A stretch of DNA of 64,000 nucleotides, from assembly GCA_947243845.1 (NCBI GenBank), contig CAMXIF010000013.1:1-64000 (forward strand), read 5' to 3'. Shown here one piece after another: positions 7,473 through 15,829 of this stretch; the stretch's first letter is position 1; each line of letters opens with the position of its first letter. This DNA comes from an uncultured bacterium (GTDB taxonomy: Bacteria > Bacillota > Clostridia > Lachnospirales > Lachnospiraceae). Under the pieces are notes generated by a model. The model did no database searches. It saw only the letters and a program-made list of their open reading frames with translations, and was not told where the DNA came from. Made by a program: the position numbers and the translations under genes.

Positions 7473-8975
7473 CTAACGATAGCAATAATTCAGCTTTCCA
7501 AAACGTATTTCGTCTCCCGGCTCAATCTCCACAGTTTCCTGTGGCTGCATACGAAGTCCATTCTTATAGGTGCCGTTTGTAGAATTCATATCTGTCATTC
7601 GGATACTCTCGCCTTCTTTTTCAAACCTTGCATGGATTCTGCTGATAGAATCATCCTCAAGTACGCAGTCCACACATCCGGCCATCTTGCCCACTGTATA
7701 GGGGAATTTCGTCAGTTCGATATGCTGTTTGTTCCGCCTGTCCAGCGCATACAGCTTATGTTCCGCCATTCTGGCGCTGTCAAAAAATACGGTGTTGGAA
7801 CATTCCTCCTCTGTTTCCGAAAATCCTTCCCCGGGAAACCCTTCCTTAGGACGCCCGACAGGAAACGTCATCGCCAAATCCATATCTTTACTTAATACCT
7901 GCTCAAGCGGCACCATCTCCGGTTCCGACTGATATTCCACCGGCCAGCCTTCTGTCTGTATCTCTTTCATCTCTTGATTCCTATTTCTCCCGCCGTGCTT
8001 TTTGAAACTACCTGCCAGACTGATTACAAGGCATAATCCCATCAATCCCACGCATCCCAGAAGAACCAAAATCTCTTCCTGCGACAGTTCATACAAATAA
8101 TATATTCCCATCGCCCCGACAATCCCGAACAGGGAAAATGCCGAAAGAATCGGATAGAATGGACTCCTTTTCTTCTGCACAGGCGCTTCACTTTCTTTGC
8201 TGTGCACAAACAAATCCGTCAGATTTTCCTCTGTCTGCGATACAATAGGCTTTTCCTTTACAGCACTAAAGACTTCCGGCCTGACGATAACCGCCTCCTT
8301 TTTGTTTCTGCTGCCAAATATCTGCAAAGCATCCTCCAGAGAAAAATTTGCTTCCTCCGACATTTCATATACCCGATACATACAGTCTGCAAATTCCTCA
8401 TCCCTGCCATCAATATGTTCCAGCAGATAATCCATAAGCGGTTCATAGGGATTGGCCAGCTCCGACTCATAATCCGGATAATATAGCCCTATGTATTTCT
8501 GTCTGGACAGATCATAATAAATGTGTTCCGGCAAAAGCACGAGTTTTGACTCTTCCATGAAATAAGTGCCCAGTTTACTGTATATTCCATAAAGCTGCTC
8601 AATCAGATCCTTAACTTGTTCATAAGTCATCTTCCGTCCACGGTACATGCTTTCCAGATTAGTTCTGGAGCTAATATCATAATACAAATACGTCATACCG
8701 TTCACATACCGCAGCGAACATTTCAAGATTTCCTTTATCTTATCAGAAGTAAGGATTTTAAACTGATAACTTCTGTCGGATTCTGTCTGTCTGCACTGCA
8801 ATATCATATAGCTGTGTCTGTAATCCCTGAAATATCTTGCCTCAACCATTTTCGTCCTGCCCTTTCTTTCCAGCTCCAGTAAGCTTCTTCCCTGATCCGA
8901 ATCCGCAAAGTGAATCTCATAATCGAGCTTTGCACAATTCTCTATTCTTTCAATATGTTTCCCACCTGCCTGCAC
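7473..8975 (-). CDS. FHA domain protein with DUF6382-like N-terminal domain, Tad locus
   Basis: 500 residues. The N-terminal 230 residues form a soluble domain of the DUF6382 type found in clostridial Tad loci; there are two membrane segments at about 280-325, and a forkhead-associated domain in the last 90 residues. The FHA core is visible: SRIHARFE, then NSTNGTYKNG and the closing DEIRFG. FHA domains bind phosphothreonine peptides, so this may link a Ser/Thr kinase to the pilus machine. The start is GTG at 8973-8975, overlapping the end of the TadE-like gene by 34 bp, which argues for translational coupling. An ordinary member of these loci, but with no proven function. Confidence 0.75.
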   Translation of the reverse strand: MQAGGKHIERIENCAKLDYEIHFADSDQGRSLLELERKGRTKMVEARYFRDYRHSYMILQCRQTESDRSYQFKILTSDKIKEILKCSLRYVNGMTYLYYDISSRTNLESMYRGRKMTYEQVKDLIEQLYGIYSKLGTYFMEESKLVLLPEHIYYDLSRQKYIGLYYPDYESELANPYEPLMDYLLEHIDGRDEEFADCMYRVYEMSEEANFSLEDALQIFGSRNKKEAVIVRPEVFSAVKEKPIVSQTEENLTDLFVHSKESEAPVQKKRSPFYPILSAFSLFGIVGAMGIYYLYELSQEEILVLLGCVGLMGLCLVISLAGSFKKHGGRNRNQEMKEIQTEGWPVEYQSEPEMVPLEQVLSKDMDLAMTFPVGRPKEGFPGEGFSETEEECSNTVFFDSARMAEHKLYALDRRNKQHIELTKFPYTVGKMAGCVDCVLEDDSISRIHARFEKEGESIRMTDMNSTNGTYKNGLRMQPQETVEIEPGDEIRFGKLNYCYR

Positions 8976-9388
8976 CGGCGAATCACTTTTGTGGGGTTTA
9001 TAATCTGTGCCCTGGCCCTTGTACTAATCTTCCAGCCTTCCTTATCATATAGCGTAAACAACTGCCTGACCGGGACCTTCACCTGGCATTCTCCCTCCAC
9101 ACTTGTGATGTTTCCTTCCCTGTCCACACTCCCCCGTACCTGCCCCACACCAAAATATTTCCTGCCGAACTGCTCCTTGATATGCGCATTGATATAAGAA
9201 ACCACCTGTTCCTCCCTCTTTTGAATACTGCCCCGGAAACACACCGCATAAGCATCCTGAAAAAGCACGCACTTATCATAAGAATAAAAGGACAGATAGA
9301 TTAAAAGCACAAAGAGAAATACTGTCCAGGTAATGATAAAAGATGCCTCTACGGTCATATATCCCTTCGCCGTCTTTCTTACAAACAT
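8942..9388 (-). CDS. TadE-like pseudopilin (second)
   Basis: 148 residues from the ATG at 9386-9388. It has a short basic leader and a prepilin-type cleavage site, KG before YMTVE, with glutamate at +5, followed by a hydrophobic stretch SFIITWTVFLFVLLIYLSF. The rest is a small extracytoplasmic domain. Such proteins are the minor pseudopilins of Tad pili. The start overlaps the end of the second prepilin peptidase gene by 10 bp, and the stop overlaps the FHA gene. A longer reading frame to 9565 exists but would run back through the peptidase gene in another frame, so it is rejected. Confidence 0.75.
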   Translation of the reverse strand: MFVRKTAKGYMTVEASFIITWTVFLFVLLIYLSFYSYDKCVLFQDAYAVCFRGSIQKREEQVVSYINAHIKEQFGRKYFGVGQVRGSVDREGNITSVEGECQVKVPVRQLFTLYDKEGWKISTRARAQIINPTKVIRRCRQVGNILKE

Positions 9389-9801
9389 ACCACCACCCCC
9401 AATCCCATCAGAAGAAACGGTACAAACGGCACTTCCCCATCCCCTCGCACCTTTCGAAAAGCCAACAGAACAAGTACCACAAAGGACTCCGCCATCAAAC
9501 CCGTCATCAGAACCAGAAAACATCTGCCTGCTCCCAGAAACAATCCAATCATCAGCAGAACCCATCCATCCCCATACCCGACTTTTTCCCCCGATATAAA
9601 ACTGAGCATCCAGAACATCATTCCCGGCGCTAACGACAGCCCCACTGACAGCCAGGATGACTCCCCCATTGCTCCCTCAAGGCGCAGCAGCACTGCTGTC
9701 AGCATTCCCAGCCAGACTACCGCCAGTGGAACCCTTTTCCAGATCCCGTCAGACACGGCACAGATTGCCAGAAAAAGAAACAATGTCATTTCTATCCACA
9801 T
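9379..9801 (-). CDS. Type IV prepilin peptidase, A24 family (second copy in Tad locus)
   Basis: 140 residues, almost all membrane. The two catalytic aspartates of A24 peptidases are present: CAVSDGIWKRVP near residue 16 and the GYGDG (GxGD) motif near 75. The ATG at 9799-9801 overlaps the end of the TadE-like gene by 10 bp, so it is translationally coupled. It should cut leader peptides of Flp or of the TadE-like proteins in the membrane. This is the second such enzyme of the operon; the first is at 16829. Its placement between two TadE-like genes suggests it is dedicated to them. Confidence 0.8.
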   Translation of the reverse strand: MWIEMTLFLFLAICAVSDGIWKRVPLAVVWLGMLTAVLLRLEGAMGESSWLSVGLSLAPGMMFWMLSFISGEKVGYGDGWVLLMIGLFLGAGRCFLVLMTGLMAESFVVLVLLAFRKVRGDGEVPFVPFLLMGLGVVVCL

Positions 9802-10694
9802 TTGGAACACCTCCCTCTGCCGCCGGTCTGCGATAACGGCACCGTATAAATGGTGCGTTTCAGCCCGGAACAATTTATCTGGCTATGATAACTGTCCCCA
9901 TATTCCGTGATGTATACTTTTCCGTTAACGCCTGCCCCGCCGCAGCTTCCGCAGGTATAGTATCTGCCGCCCGACTGATTTCGCAAATCTGCCAAAGCCT
10001 CTGCCTCCACAGACTGTACAGAAGGATTCAGATAGGTACAGTTTCTATCCAAATGATACACCGACCCCATTTCTGTAATAAACACCATCGGATCTTCCAT
10101 AGTGATATCATCCGCCCTTCCGCTGACGTCATACCCTGTCCATGCCCTGCCATAATAACGCTGCGACATGGCAAAATTCTCAAAGCCCATTAATCTGACA
10201 AAAGGTCTAACACGATACGATACTTTCAAATCGATCATATCCCCCTCTCCCATAATGGAGGAACCTGCAAGAGATATGCCATTACAGCCGCCCTCCACAC
10301 AGGACTGATCCAGATACTCCCTGCCCACACACTCCAGTATCTTCCCCCTTGCATATCCCTGAGACAGCGCCACACCTGACAGGCCGTCCGGCAGCACACT
10401 TCCTGCCGTTTTCTCATATACATAACCGGCAAAGGCCATCTTATTGCCAACCTGATGAAGGGCCGCGCTGATTCTGCTCTGCGCGCTTATGATATTTACC
10501 GCAAAGAGAATATTCAGCACCGCGAACAGAAAGAACGGCAGTACAAAAGATGCTTCCAGCGTCATGGAGCCTTTTCTTAAAAAGGTGATAAAAGATGCCC
10601 TCTTTGACGACCTGAGAAAGGACAGAGTGAATGCCCGGAGAGAATGTGCTGTCGTTTTGTTTGGTTTGCTGTGTCCTGACCGTAAAAAGGACAT
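9792..10694 (-). CDS. TadE-like pseudopilin with twin C-terminal His/Cys motifs
   Basis: 300 residues. A long 42-residue leader ends in KG followed by SMTLEASFVLPFFLF, a prepilin cleavage site with glutamate at +5 and then a hydrophobic segment. The extracytoplasmic part ends with two copies of an unusual module: a V-F/Y-I-T-E-x-G opening, then His-x4-Cys, then Cys-x2-Cys. The residues are His214, Cys219, Cys248, Cys251 and His270, Cys275, Cys296, Cys299. Each set could hold one metal ion or form disulfides. The ATG at 10692-10694 has AGGAGGTGAT eight bases upstream, so this start is secure. That ribosome site can pair with a downstream part of the same mRNA. Confidence 0.72.
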   Translation of the reverse strand: MSFLRSGHSKPNKTTAHSLRAFTLSFLRSSKRASFITFLRKGSMTLEASFVLPFFLFAVLNILFAVNIISAQSRISAALHQVGNKMAFAGYVYEKTAGSVLPDGLSGVALSQGYARGKILECVGREYLDQSCVEGGCNGISLAGSSIMGEGDMIDLKVSYRVRPFVRLMGFENFAMSQRYYGRAWTGYDVSGRADDITMEDPMVFITEMGSVYHLDRNCTYLNPSVQSVEAEALADLRNQSGGRYYTCGSCGGAGVNGKVYITEYGDSYHSQINCSGLKRTIYTVPLSQTGGRGRCSKCG

Positions 10695-10705
10695 CTTTTA
10701 TCACC
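10584..10705 (-). promoter_or_regulatory. Intragenic hairpin able to mask the TadE-like ribosome site and start codon
   Basis: In the mRNA, GGUGAUAAAAGAUG (10692-10705, containing the Shine-Dalgarno tail and the AUG) is perfectly complementary over 14 bases to CAUCUUUUAUCACC (10584-10597) inside the leader-peptide coding region. The pairing continues imperfectly inward. The arms are about 95 bases apart. If formed, it would shut off independent initiation and make synthesis depend on translation arriving from the DUF5702 gene. Confidence 0.55.
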
Positions 10706-10709
10706 TCCT

Positions 10710-12140
10710 CTAATAGAATCCATAATTTCTGGTCATCTCATAGGAATATCCGAATCCGCTGACCACAGACATATGTGCCTCATAGGTATCGAAACATCCG
10801 TCCAGACGAAACCTGGCATTGCCGGGCGTGCGGCGTATATCCATCTCCATAATGTCCATCGCCCGATAAGTCCTGGTGACCTTATCCTGCAAAAAGAGCA
10901 TAATCTGTAAATATTCTTTATAATTCAGTCCGTTTCCGCCGCCGTCTTGCGTCAGACTGCCGCGTACATTTTTAATACAGTTGAGACCGGTCTTCCAGTC
11001 CGCCGCCGTTTTCATGAGCGGTACTCTGCCGCCGTTGAATAGTGTCTTCACATCCTGAAGACTCTCCACATAAGCCCAGGCAAACAGAATCGTATATTTG
11101 ACAGGGACTGCCAAAGCCGGCAGCAATGTTACCGCTGCAAGAGCCAGGGCTGCCGCTTCCGCTTCCGCCACTTTGGCAGCATCCGAAAGAATATAAATCA
11201 CATTGGCAACCTCCCGCCATCGGAGGAGTTTTTGGGCCACTTGTTCCAGATTGGCCCAGTCTGTATCCTGACCGGCCAGAATATATTCAATCTGATACTT
11301 CAACAAAGCTTTATCCAGTTCCTGCCCATAATACCCGCATTTCTCGAACAGATAGGCCTCAAATACCAGCTCATTAGGTTCTCCGGAAACTTCCGCCGCT
11401 TCCCTGCACAGCCCTGTCCCCTGCAGTCTGGAGCGGTGGGAGATATAGTCTTTGGTATTTACCCTGACCGCAGATGCCTGTGAGGGATTGTCGAGCACCA
11501 GGTTGAGGACGCCGCTGCCTCTGGTCGCATTGGCCGCATCCGCCGGATTGTCTAACGGCACTTCCTCAAACTTGCCTTCCTCCACTTCTACCTCCGGCAG
11601 ACCAATCTCCTCAATCTGTGCCTCATAGCACTGTCGTTCCCCCTCTATATCCCGGGATTCCAATCCATAGGTCTGTAAGCTGCCCACATTTAAGGGGATT
11701 TTTTCCAGAACAGCCCCCAATGGATAGTCCGCCATATAGTCTGTGACCTGCCTTTTGAGCACGGCTCCGCCGTCATCTGATGCGATGGAATATGTATTTA
11801 TCCCTACCGATTGCATATCCATAGAAAGAAAATCTCTCACACCCCAGCCGATTTTTTCCTCCGGCCTGAAATTCTTCTGCATATACCTTCTAAGGTGCTC
11901 CTCTGTATTTCCTATATCCGGTCGGGCGCTCCCATAGGCTGTATCCACAAACAGCAAATCATACTGTTCCAGCAATTCTCTGTGATATTCTGCCAGTACG
12001 GAATTCATGCCGATATCCGCCACACACTCAAATTTCATGCGTATGGCACTGATCCGTGCCCCTTCTATTACTGTGAATACAAGGGACAGGATCAATGCGA
12101 GGGATAACGAAAGGAATACCGTTATGTACCCCCGTCTCAT
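10710..12140 (-). CDS. DUF5702 domain protein of Tad locus
   Basis: 476 residues. It starts RRGYITVFLSLSLALILSLVFTVIEGAR, a short basic end followed by one hydrophobic segment, and then a long extracytoplasmic region. This matches the DUF5702 proteins that occur in Firmicute Tad loci beside TadE-like genes; their opening resembles the TadG/TadE hydrophobic stem. There is no classical prepilin glutamate. It overlaps the Flp gene by four bases (ATGA), and the TadE-like gene follows within 16 bp, so it belongs to the same operon. Probable surface or assembly component; function not proven. Confidence 0.7.
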   Translation of the reverse strand: MRRGYITVFLSLSLALILSLVFTVIEGARISAIRMKFECVADIGMNSVLAEYHRELLEQYDLLFVDTAYGSARPDIGNTEEHLRRYMQKNFRPEEKIGWGVRDFLSMDMQSVGINTYSIASDDGGAVLKRQVTDYMADYPLGAVLEKIPLNVGSLQTYGLESRDIEGERQCYEAQIEEIGLPEVEVEEGKFEEVPLDNPADAANATRGSGVLNLVLDNPSQASAVRVNTKDYISHRSRLQGTGLCREAAEVSGEPNELVFEAYLFEKCGYYGQELDKALLKYQIEYILAGQDTDWANLEQVAQKLLRWREVANVIYILSDAAKVAEAEAAALALAAVTLLPALAVPVKYTILFAWAYVESLQDVKTLFNGGRVPLMKTAADWKTGLNCIKNVRGSLTQDGGGNGLNYKEYLQIMLFLQDKVTRTYRAMDIMEMDIRRTPGNARFRLDGCFDTYEAHMSVVSGFGYSYEMTRNYGFY

Positions 12141-12331
12141 GACATTACAGTGCGGCTGTCTTTGGTAATCTTGTCAAAAACTGTCTCCACCAATGACCGC
12201 AGCTGTGTCTTGAAGATAATCACCAGGCCAATCAGCACCACGATAATCAAAATGATCTCCACAGTGCCCATACCCTCTTCTTCCCGCAGGAATCTCTTAA
12301 ATCCTTTGAGTCTTCCACTTTCTTTTTTCAT
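12137..12331 (-). CDS. flp: Flp/Flp1-type type IVb pilin
   Basis: 64 residues from the ATG at 12329-12331, which follows AGGAGG by seven bases. A basic leader, KGFKRFLREEEG, is followed by MGTVEIILIIVVLIGLVIIFK: cleavage after the glycine puts glutamate at +5, as in Flp pilins, then a short tail. This is the major pilin of the Tad pilus. It is placed between tadC and the DUF5702 gene, and the stop overlaps the next start (ATGA). A longer frame to 12370 exists but lacks a better ribosome site. Confidence 0.85.
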   Translation of the reverse strand: MKKESGRLKGFKRFLREEEGMGTVEIILIIVVLIGLVIIFKTQLRSLVETVFDKITKDSRTVMS

Positions 12332-12373
12332 CTGCTTTTCCTCCTTTTTTATTTTGAACTGCCCTAACACCCG

Positions 12374-13831
12374 CTACATCATAAATGAAAAGTATGCCGG
12401 AATGATAATGATTACCATAACAATGCATAACATCATCATCATCGGTAAGAGCAGTTTCGTGCCTGCCTCTTCGCCCAGCTTCCTGGCCAGGCTCTTTCTC
12501 TGTGCAAAGGCATTGTCCGCCTCCTGCCGCAGCATCTGCAGAAGGTCATTACTCCCTTTACGGAGATTCTGTGCCAACAGGGCAGAGAGTTTCAGATAGG
12601 CCTGTACCTGACATCTCCTCCCAAAATGGTCATAGGCCTCTGTCTCTGATCTACCGCCCTGCAATTCATAACAGGCAATCAAAATCTCTTCATATACATA
12701 TCTCTTTTTGCGCCTTTCCTGTTTCTTGTAATCTTCCCCCATCTTGAGAAATGCATTGCGGATAGTCATGCCTGCGCCCATATAGAGTGCCAATTTATTA
12801 ACAATCTCCGGATAATCCAGCAAAAGTTCTTTCCTGCGCTGCTCCAGCTTCTGATCCAGTTCCCTTCTATGACCCCAGTACAGAACTCCCGCAGCAAGCA
12901 GTACAAGTATCAGAAAATATCCGCTGCCGTCCTCTATGACTTCCTCCCAAACCACAGGATGTTCATCTACCTGAGCAGGAAGCACCATCTTGTCCTCATT
13001 TTTTGTGTTCTCCTCCTGCTGCACAATCAGTTCCTCCATTTTGTTGCGTAGTACCTCTTGTGCGGAATAGATGACCGGATTGACCTGCACATATAGCTGC
13101 TGTTCACAAGTCCACTCCTCATAGCGAAAAAGCGCTGTCAACATGACAATCTCACTCTCGTCAAGTCCCTCATTGTCCACCTTTCCGTCCGTATTGACCA
13201 ATGCGTAAACACTGCTCTCCCAGTCAATCTCAAAAGGATATCCCTCCAGACTCGTGATCAATTCCAGATCCTGCCGTACATCCTCCAGGCTTTCATTGTC
13301 CCCCAGAATGGCCGCCGGAAGACGTGCTGCCGCCTCCTCATACAGAATCTCAAGCTCTTTTTGCGTATATTTTCGCTCCTCAACCAGATAGTCAAACAGT
13401 TCCTCCCCTGCGCCCTCAATCCGTGCCGCCAATCCCACAGGCACCTCACCGCCGCCATAAGCGTTTCTCTGCAGATAGGTCCCGTCAATTAACAACGGAT
13501 TGTTGTGTGCGCCAAACCATACGACCAGACAGAGAAGATCTCCTACCAACACCACCATAAGCACCATGCTGTACTGGGATAAATAATACTCTTTCATCTG
13601 TTTGGGCACTGCTGTCCCCGGCTGTAGAGTCTTGAGCTTGTCTCCCAGCTGACGTCTGCTTACATCCCGCTTCCAATTCTGCCCCTTACTCCCATATTTC
13701 TGTCTGATGTACTGCTGTTTATGCAGCACATAAGCCGCCATTTTTCTGATCACAGTCCTCTCTTCCTCCTGCCAGGAAAGTAGCAGCAGCAACAGATACG
13801 TTCCCAGAATACTTAGATAGACATATAACAT
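12374..13831 (-). CDS. tadC: TadC-like inner membrane platform protein with long central insert
   Basis: 485 residues from the ATG at 13829-13831, preceded by GGAGGAGAGG. It has membrane segments near the N-terminus, at about 85-105 and about 300, and a T2SF-type C-terminal domain ending in two hydrophobic stretches (LLLPMMMMLCIVMVIIIIPAYF). TadB and TadC make the membrane platform on which the TadA ATPase works. This protein is long because of a soluble insert of about 190 residues (roughly 110-300) between the first membrane segments and the T2SF domain; such an insert is not in typical TadC. A TTG start at 13855 is possible but weaker. Confidence 0.75.
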   Translation of the reverse strand: MLYVYLSILGTYLLLLLLSWQEEERTVIRKMAAYVLHKQQYIRQKYGSKGQNWKRDVSRRQLGDKLKTLQPGTAVPKQMKEYYLSQYSMVLMVVLVGDLLCLVVWFGAHNNPLLIDGTYLQRNAYGGGEVPVGLAARIEGAGEELFDYLVEERKYTQKELEILYEEAAARLPAAILGDNESLEDVRQDLELITSLEGYPFEIDWESSVYALVNTDGKVDNEGLDESEIVMLTALFRYEEWTCEQQLYVQVNPVIYSAQEVLRNKMEELIVQQEENTKNEDKMVLPAQVDEHPVVWEEVIEDGSGYFLILVLLAAGVLYWGHRRELDQKLEQRRKELLLDYPEIVNKLALYMGAGMTIRNAFLKMGEDYKKQERRKKRYVYEEILIACYELQGGRSETEAYDHFGRRCQVQAYLKLSALLAQNLRKGSNDLLQMLRQEADNAFAQRKSLARKLGEEAGTKLLLPMMMMLCIVMVIIIIPAYFSFMM

Positions 13832-13884
13832 TCCACTTATCCTCTCCTCCCTCAAATTCTGTACCAGCCTATAAAGCTTTGTTC

Positions 13885-14643
13885 CTAAACTTCTATTTCC
13901 ACAATTCGCTTCGACAGCAGATAGGCTGCTCCATAAAATCCCAGACAGACTGTCATGATCACCACGCCGATCAGGTTGTGGTATAACACATCGAAGAATC
14001 CTCTGGATGTCGTTCCGATATAGAAAATAATCAGAAATGGTACCATATTCATAATCTTCTGTTCCATCTTCTTCGCGCTAATCATCAGCTGAATCTCCTT
14101 GTCAGTCTCTATCTTCTGTTCGATCACTGCCGCAGTCTTTTCCAAAATATCCGTCATATTACCGCCGCTTCTCTTGGCGATCAAAAAGACATCCGCAAAC
14201 TGCATGATATCCTGTTGGCTGCTTCGCACCCCCAGATTGTACAAAAGTTTTTCCAGTACCACGTTGTTCTCCAAACCCAGAATAATATGCCGCACCTCCT
14301 GACAGATGGGACTCTGCGCTCCATATAGCATCTCCATGTCCCGGTAGGCTTCCCGAAAAGCGTTCTCTACAGAATATCCCGCCCTCTGGTTTGCCGAGAG
14401 GGACAGCACCAGATCTTTGAACTGTATGCTCAGTTCCTGGCGGCGCTTTCCTGCCAGTTCCTTTTTCTTTGCTTTCAGAAAAAAGAACAGCAGCGGTGAC
14501 AGACATACACAGGCAATCCAGGACCGATAAAAAAAGTATCCAACCAGCGCCACAAGCAGACTGCCCTCCAGCAAATAAAACAGCTTCTGTGCAAATGTAA
14601 ATCGATATTCAGCATAATCCGGCAGACTGCAGTTTTTCGACAT
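13885..14643 (-). CDS. tadB: TadB-like type II secretion F domain protein
   Basis: 252 residues. Two membrane segments near residues 25-55, a cytoplasmic T2SF domain with QFKDLVLSLSANQRAGYSVENAFREAY and RSGGNMTDILEKTAAVIEQK, then two C-terminal membrane segments. This is the core platform protein of the Tad system. It overlaps tadA by 35 bp and precedes tadC by 53 bp. The start ATG (14641-14643) lies a few bases after GGGGGAG. All normal for the family. Confidence 0.85.
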   Translation of the reverse strand: MSKNCSLPDYAEYRFTFAQKLFYLLEGSLLVALVGYFFYRSWIACVCLSPLLFFFLKAKKKELAGKRRQELSIQFKDLVLSLSANQRAGYSVENAFREAYRDMEMLYGAQSPICQEVRHIILGLENNVVLEKLLYNLGVRSSQQDIMQFADVFLIAKRSGGNMTDILEKTAAVIEQKIETDKEIQLMISAKKMEQKIMNMVPFLIIFYIGTTSRGFFDVLYHNLIGVVIMTVCLGFYGAAYLLSKRIVEIEV

Positions 14644-15829
14644 AAGTTAGCTCCCCCTTCTTGGCCAGTTCGCCCAGTATCCTGCCCTGCGCGTCCTCCC
14701 CTGTTTCCACGAACTGGTATAATGGTTGCAGTCGTATCTCTCCCTTTTCATATCCCAGTACTTCTACAATCTCCAGCACCTTTCGCGATCTGTCGCGCAG
14801 GCGTCCCAGATGCACAATAATATCGATTCCCGATGCAATCTGTTGTCTGATCGCATCCAAGGGGATTTCCATACCCATGAGAATCATATTTTCCAGGCGG
14901 CTTAGCATATCCACAGAACTGTTGGCGTGTCCGGTAGACATAGACCCATCGTGCCCCGTGTTGAGACACTGCATCATGTCAAAGGCCTCCCCGCCTCTCA
15001 CTTCCCCGACAATTATGCGGTCTGGACGCATGCGCAGAGATGTTTTGATCAAATCCCGTATTGTAATCTCCTGACATCCCTCCACGTTTGCATTCCTGGT
15101 CTCCATACGCACCAGATTGGGAATACTGCGTATCTGCAGTTCCGCACTGTCTTCAATCGTGATGATGCGCTCCTGCGCGGGAATATAATTGGACAGCGCA
15201 TTTAAAAAAGTTGTCTTGCCGGATCCTGTGCCGCCGCTGATAAAAATGTTGTACTTAGCCTGCACCAATCTGTCGAGCCACCGGCATACCCCCTCCGACA
15301 CAGATCCAAAAGAAACCAGATCCTCCATTGTGATAGGTTTGTCCGGGAAACGGCGGATAGTCAGGATGGGCCCGTTTAAAGCCACCGGATTTAAAACCAC
15401 ATTGACGCGCGATCCATTCTGCAGTCTGGCATCCACGATTGGGGAAGCCTCATTCACCACCCTGTTGCAATCCGACACAATCTGCTGGACTACATTCTGC
15501 AGCTTCTCTTCGCTCTCAAATCGAAGATCGCTTTTATACAGCCTTCCTTCCCGCTCCACAAAGATATTATCCGGGCCATTTACCATAATTTCCGTGACCT
15601 GCGGATCATCTACAAATTCCTGCAGAACATCCAGCTTGCGGATTGCATGGAAAAGTTCCCTGCGCAGACTGTCCCGCTCAGCCAGTCCAAGCGGCGTTAT
15701 CTTGCTCTCCCTGACCAACATCTCATCTATCAGTTCCTGAATTTCTTCATCGCTGCTCTCCCGCGAATAATCGATGCTCTCCGCCAGTTTTTCTTTTAAT
15801 TCCTTTTTTCTGTCCTGTATGTTATCCAT
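14609..15829 (-). CDS. tadA: Tad pilus assembly ATPase (CpaF/TadA)
   Basis: 406 residues. Walker A is GGTGSGKT at 199-206; the Asp box and Walker B region (RPDRIIVGEVRGGEAFDMMQ) and the His box (NTGHDGSMSTGHANS) follow, and the N-terminal domain carries the VTEIMVNGPDNIFVE block of CpaF. It is the cytoplasmic hexameric motor for Flp polymerisation. It overlaps TadZ by 8 bp and tadB by 35 bp. Length and all key residues are standard. Confidence 0.93.
   Translation of the reverse strand: MDNIQDRKKELKEKLAESIDYSRESSDEEIQELIDEMLVRESKITPLGLAERDSLRRELFHAIRKLDVLQEFVDDPQVTEIMVNGPDNIFVEREGRLYKSDLRFESEEKLQNVVQQIVSDCNRVVNEASPIVDARLQNGSRVNVVLNPVALNGPILTIRRFPDKPITMEDLVSFGSVSEGVCRWLDRLVQAKYNIFISGGTGSGKTTFLNALSNYIPAQERIITIEDSAELQIRSIPNLVRMETRNANVEGCQEITIRDLIKTSLRMRPDRIIVGEVRGGEAFDMMQCLNTGHDGSMSTGHANSSVDMLSRLENMILMGMEIPLDAIRQQIASGIDIIVHLGRLRDRSRKVLEIVEVLGYEKGEIRLQPLYQFVETGEDAQGRILGELAKKGELTYVEKLQSAGLC

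Noticed and set aside
9389..9565. N-terminal 59-residue extension of the second TadE-like protein
   Set aside because: It is read in another frame of the prepilin peptidase gene and would place the prepilin leader deep inside the protein.
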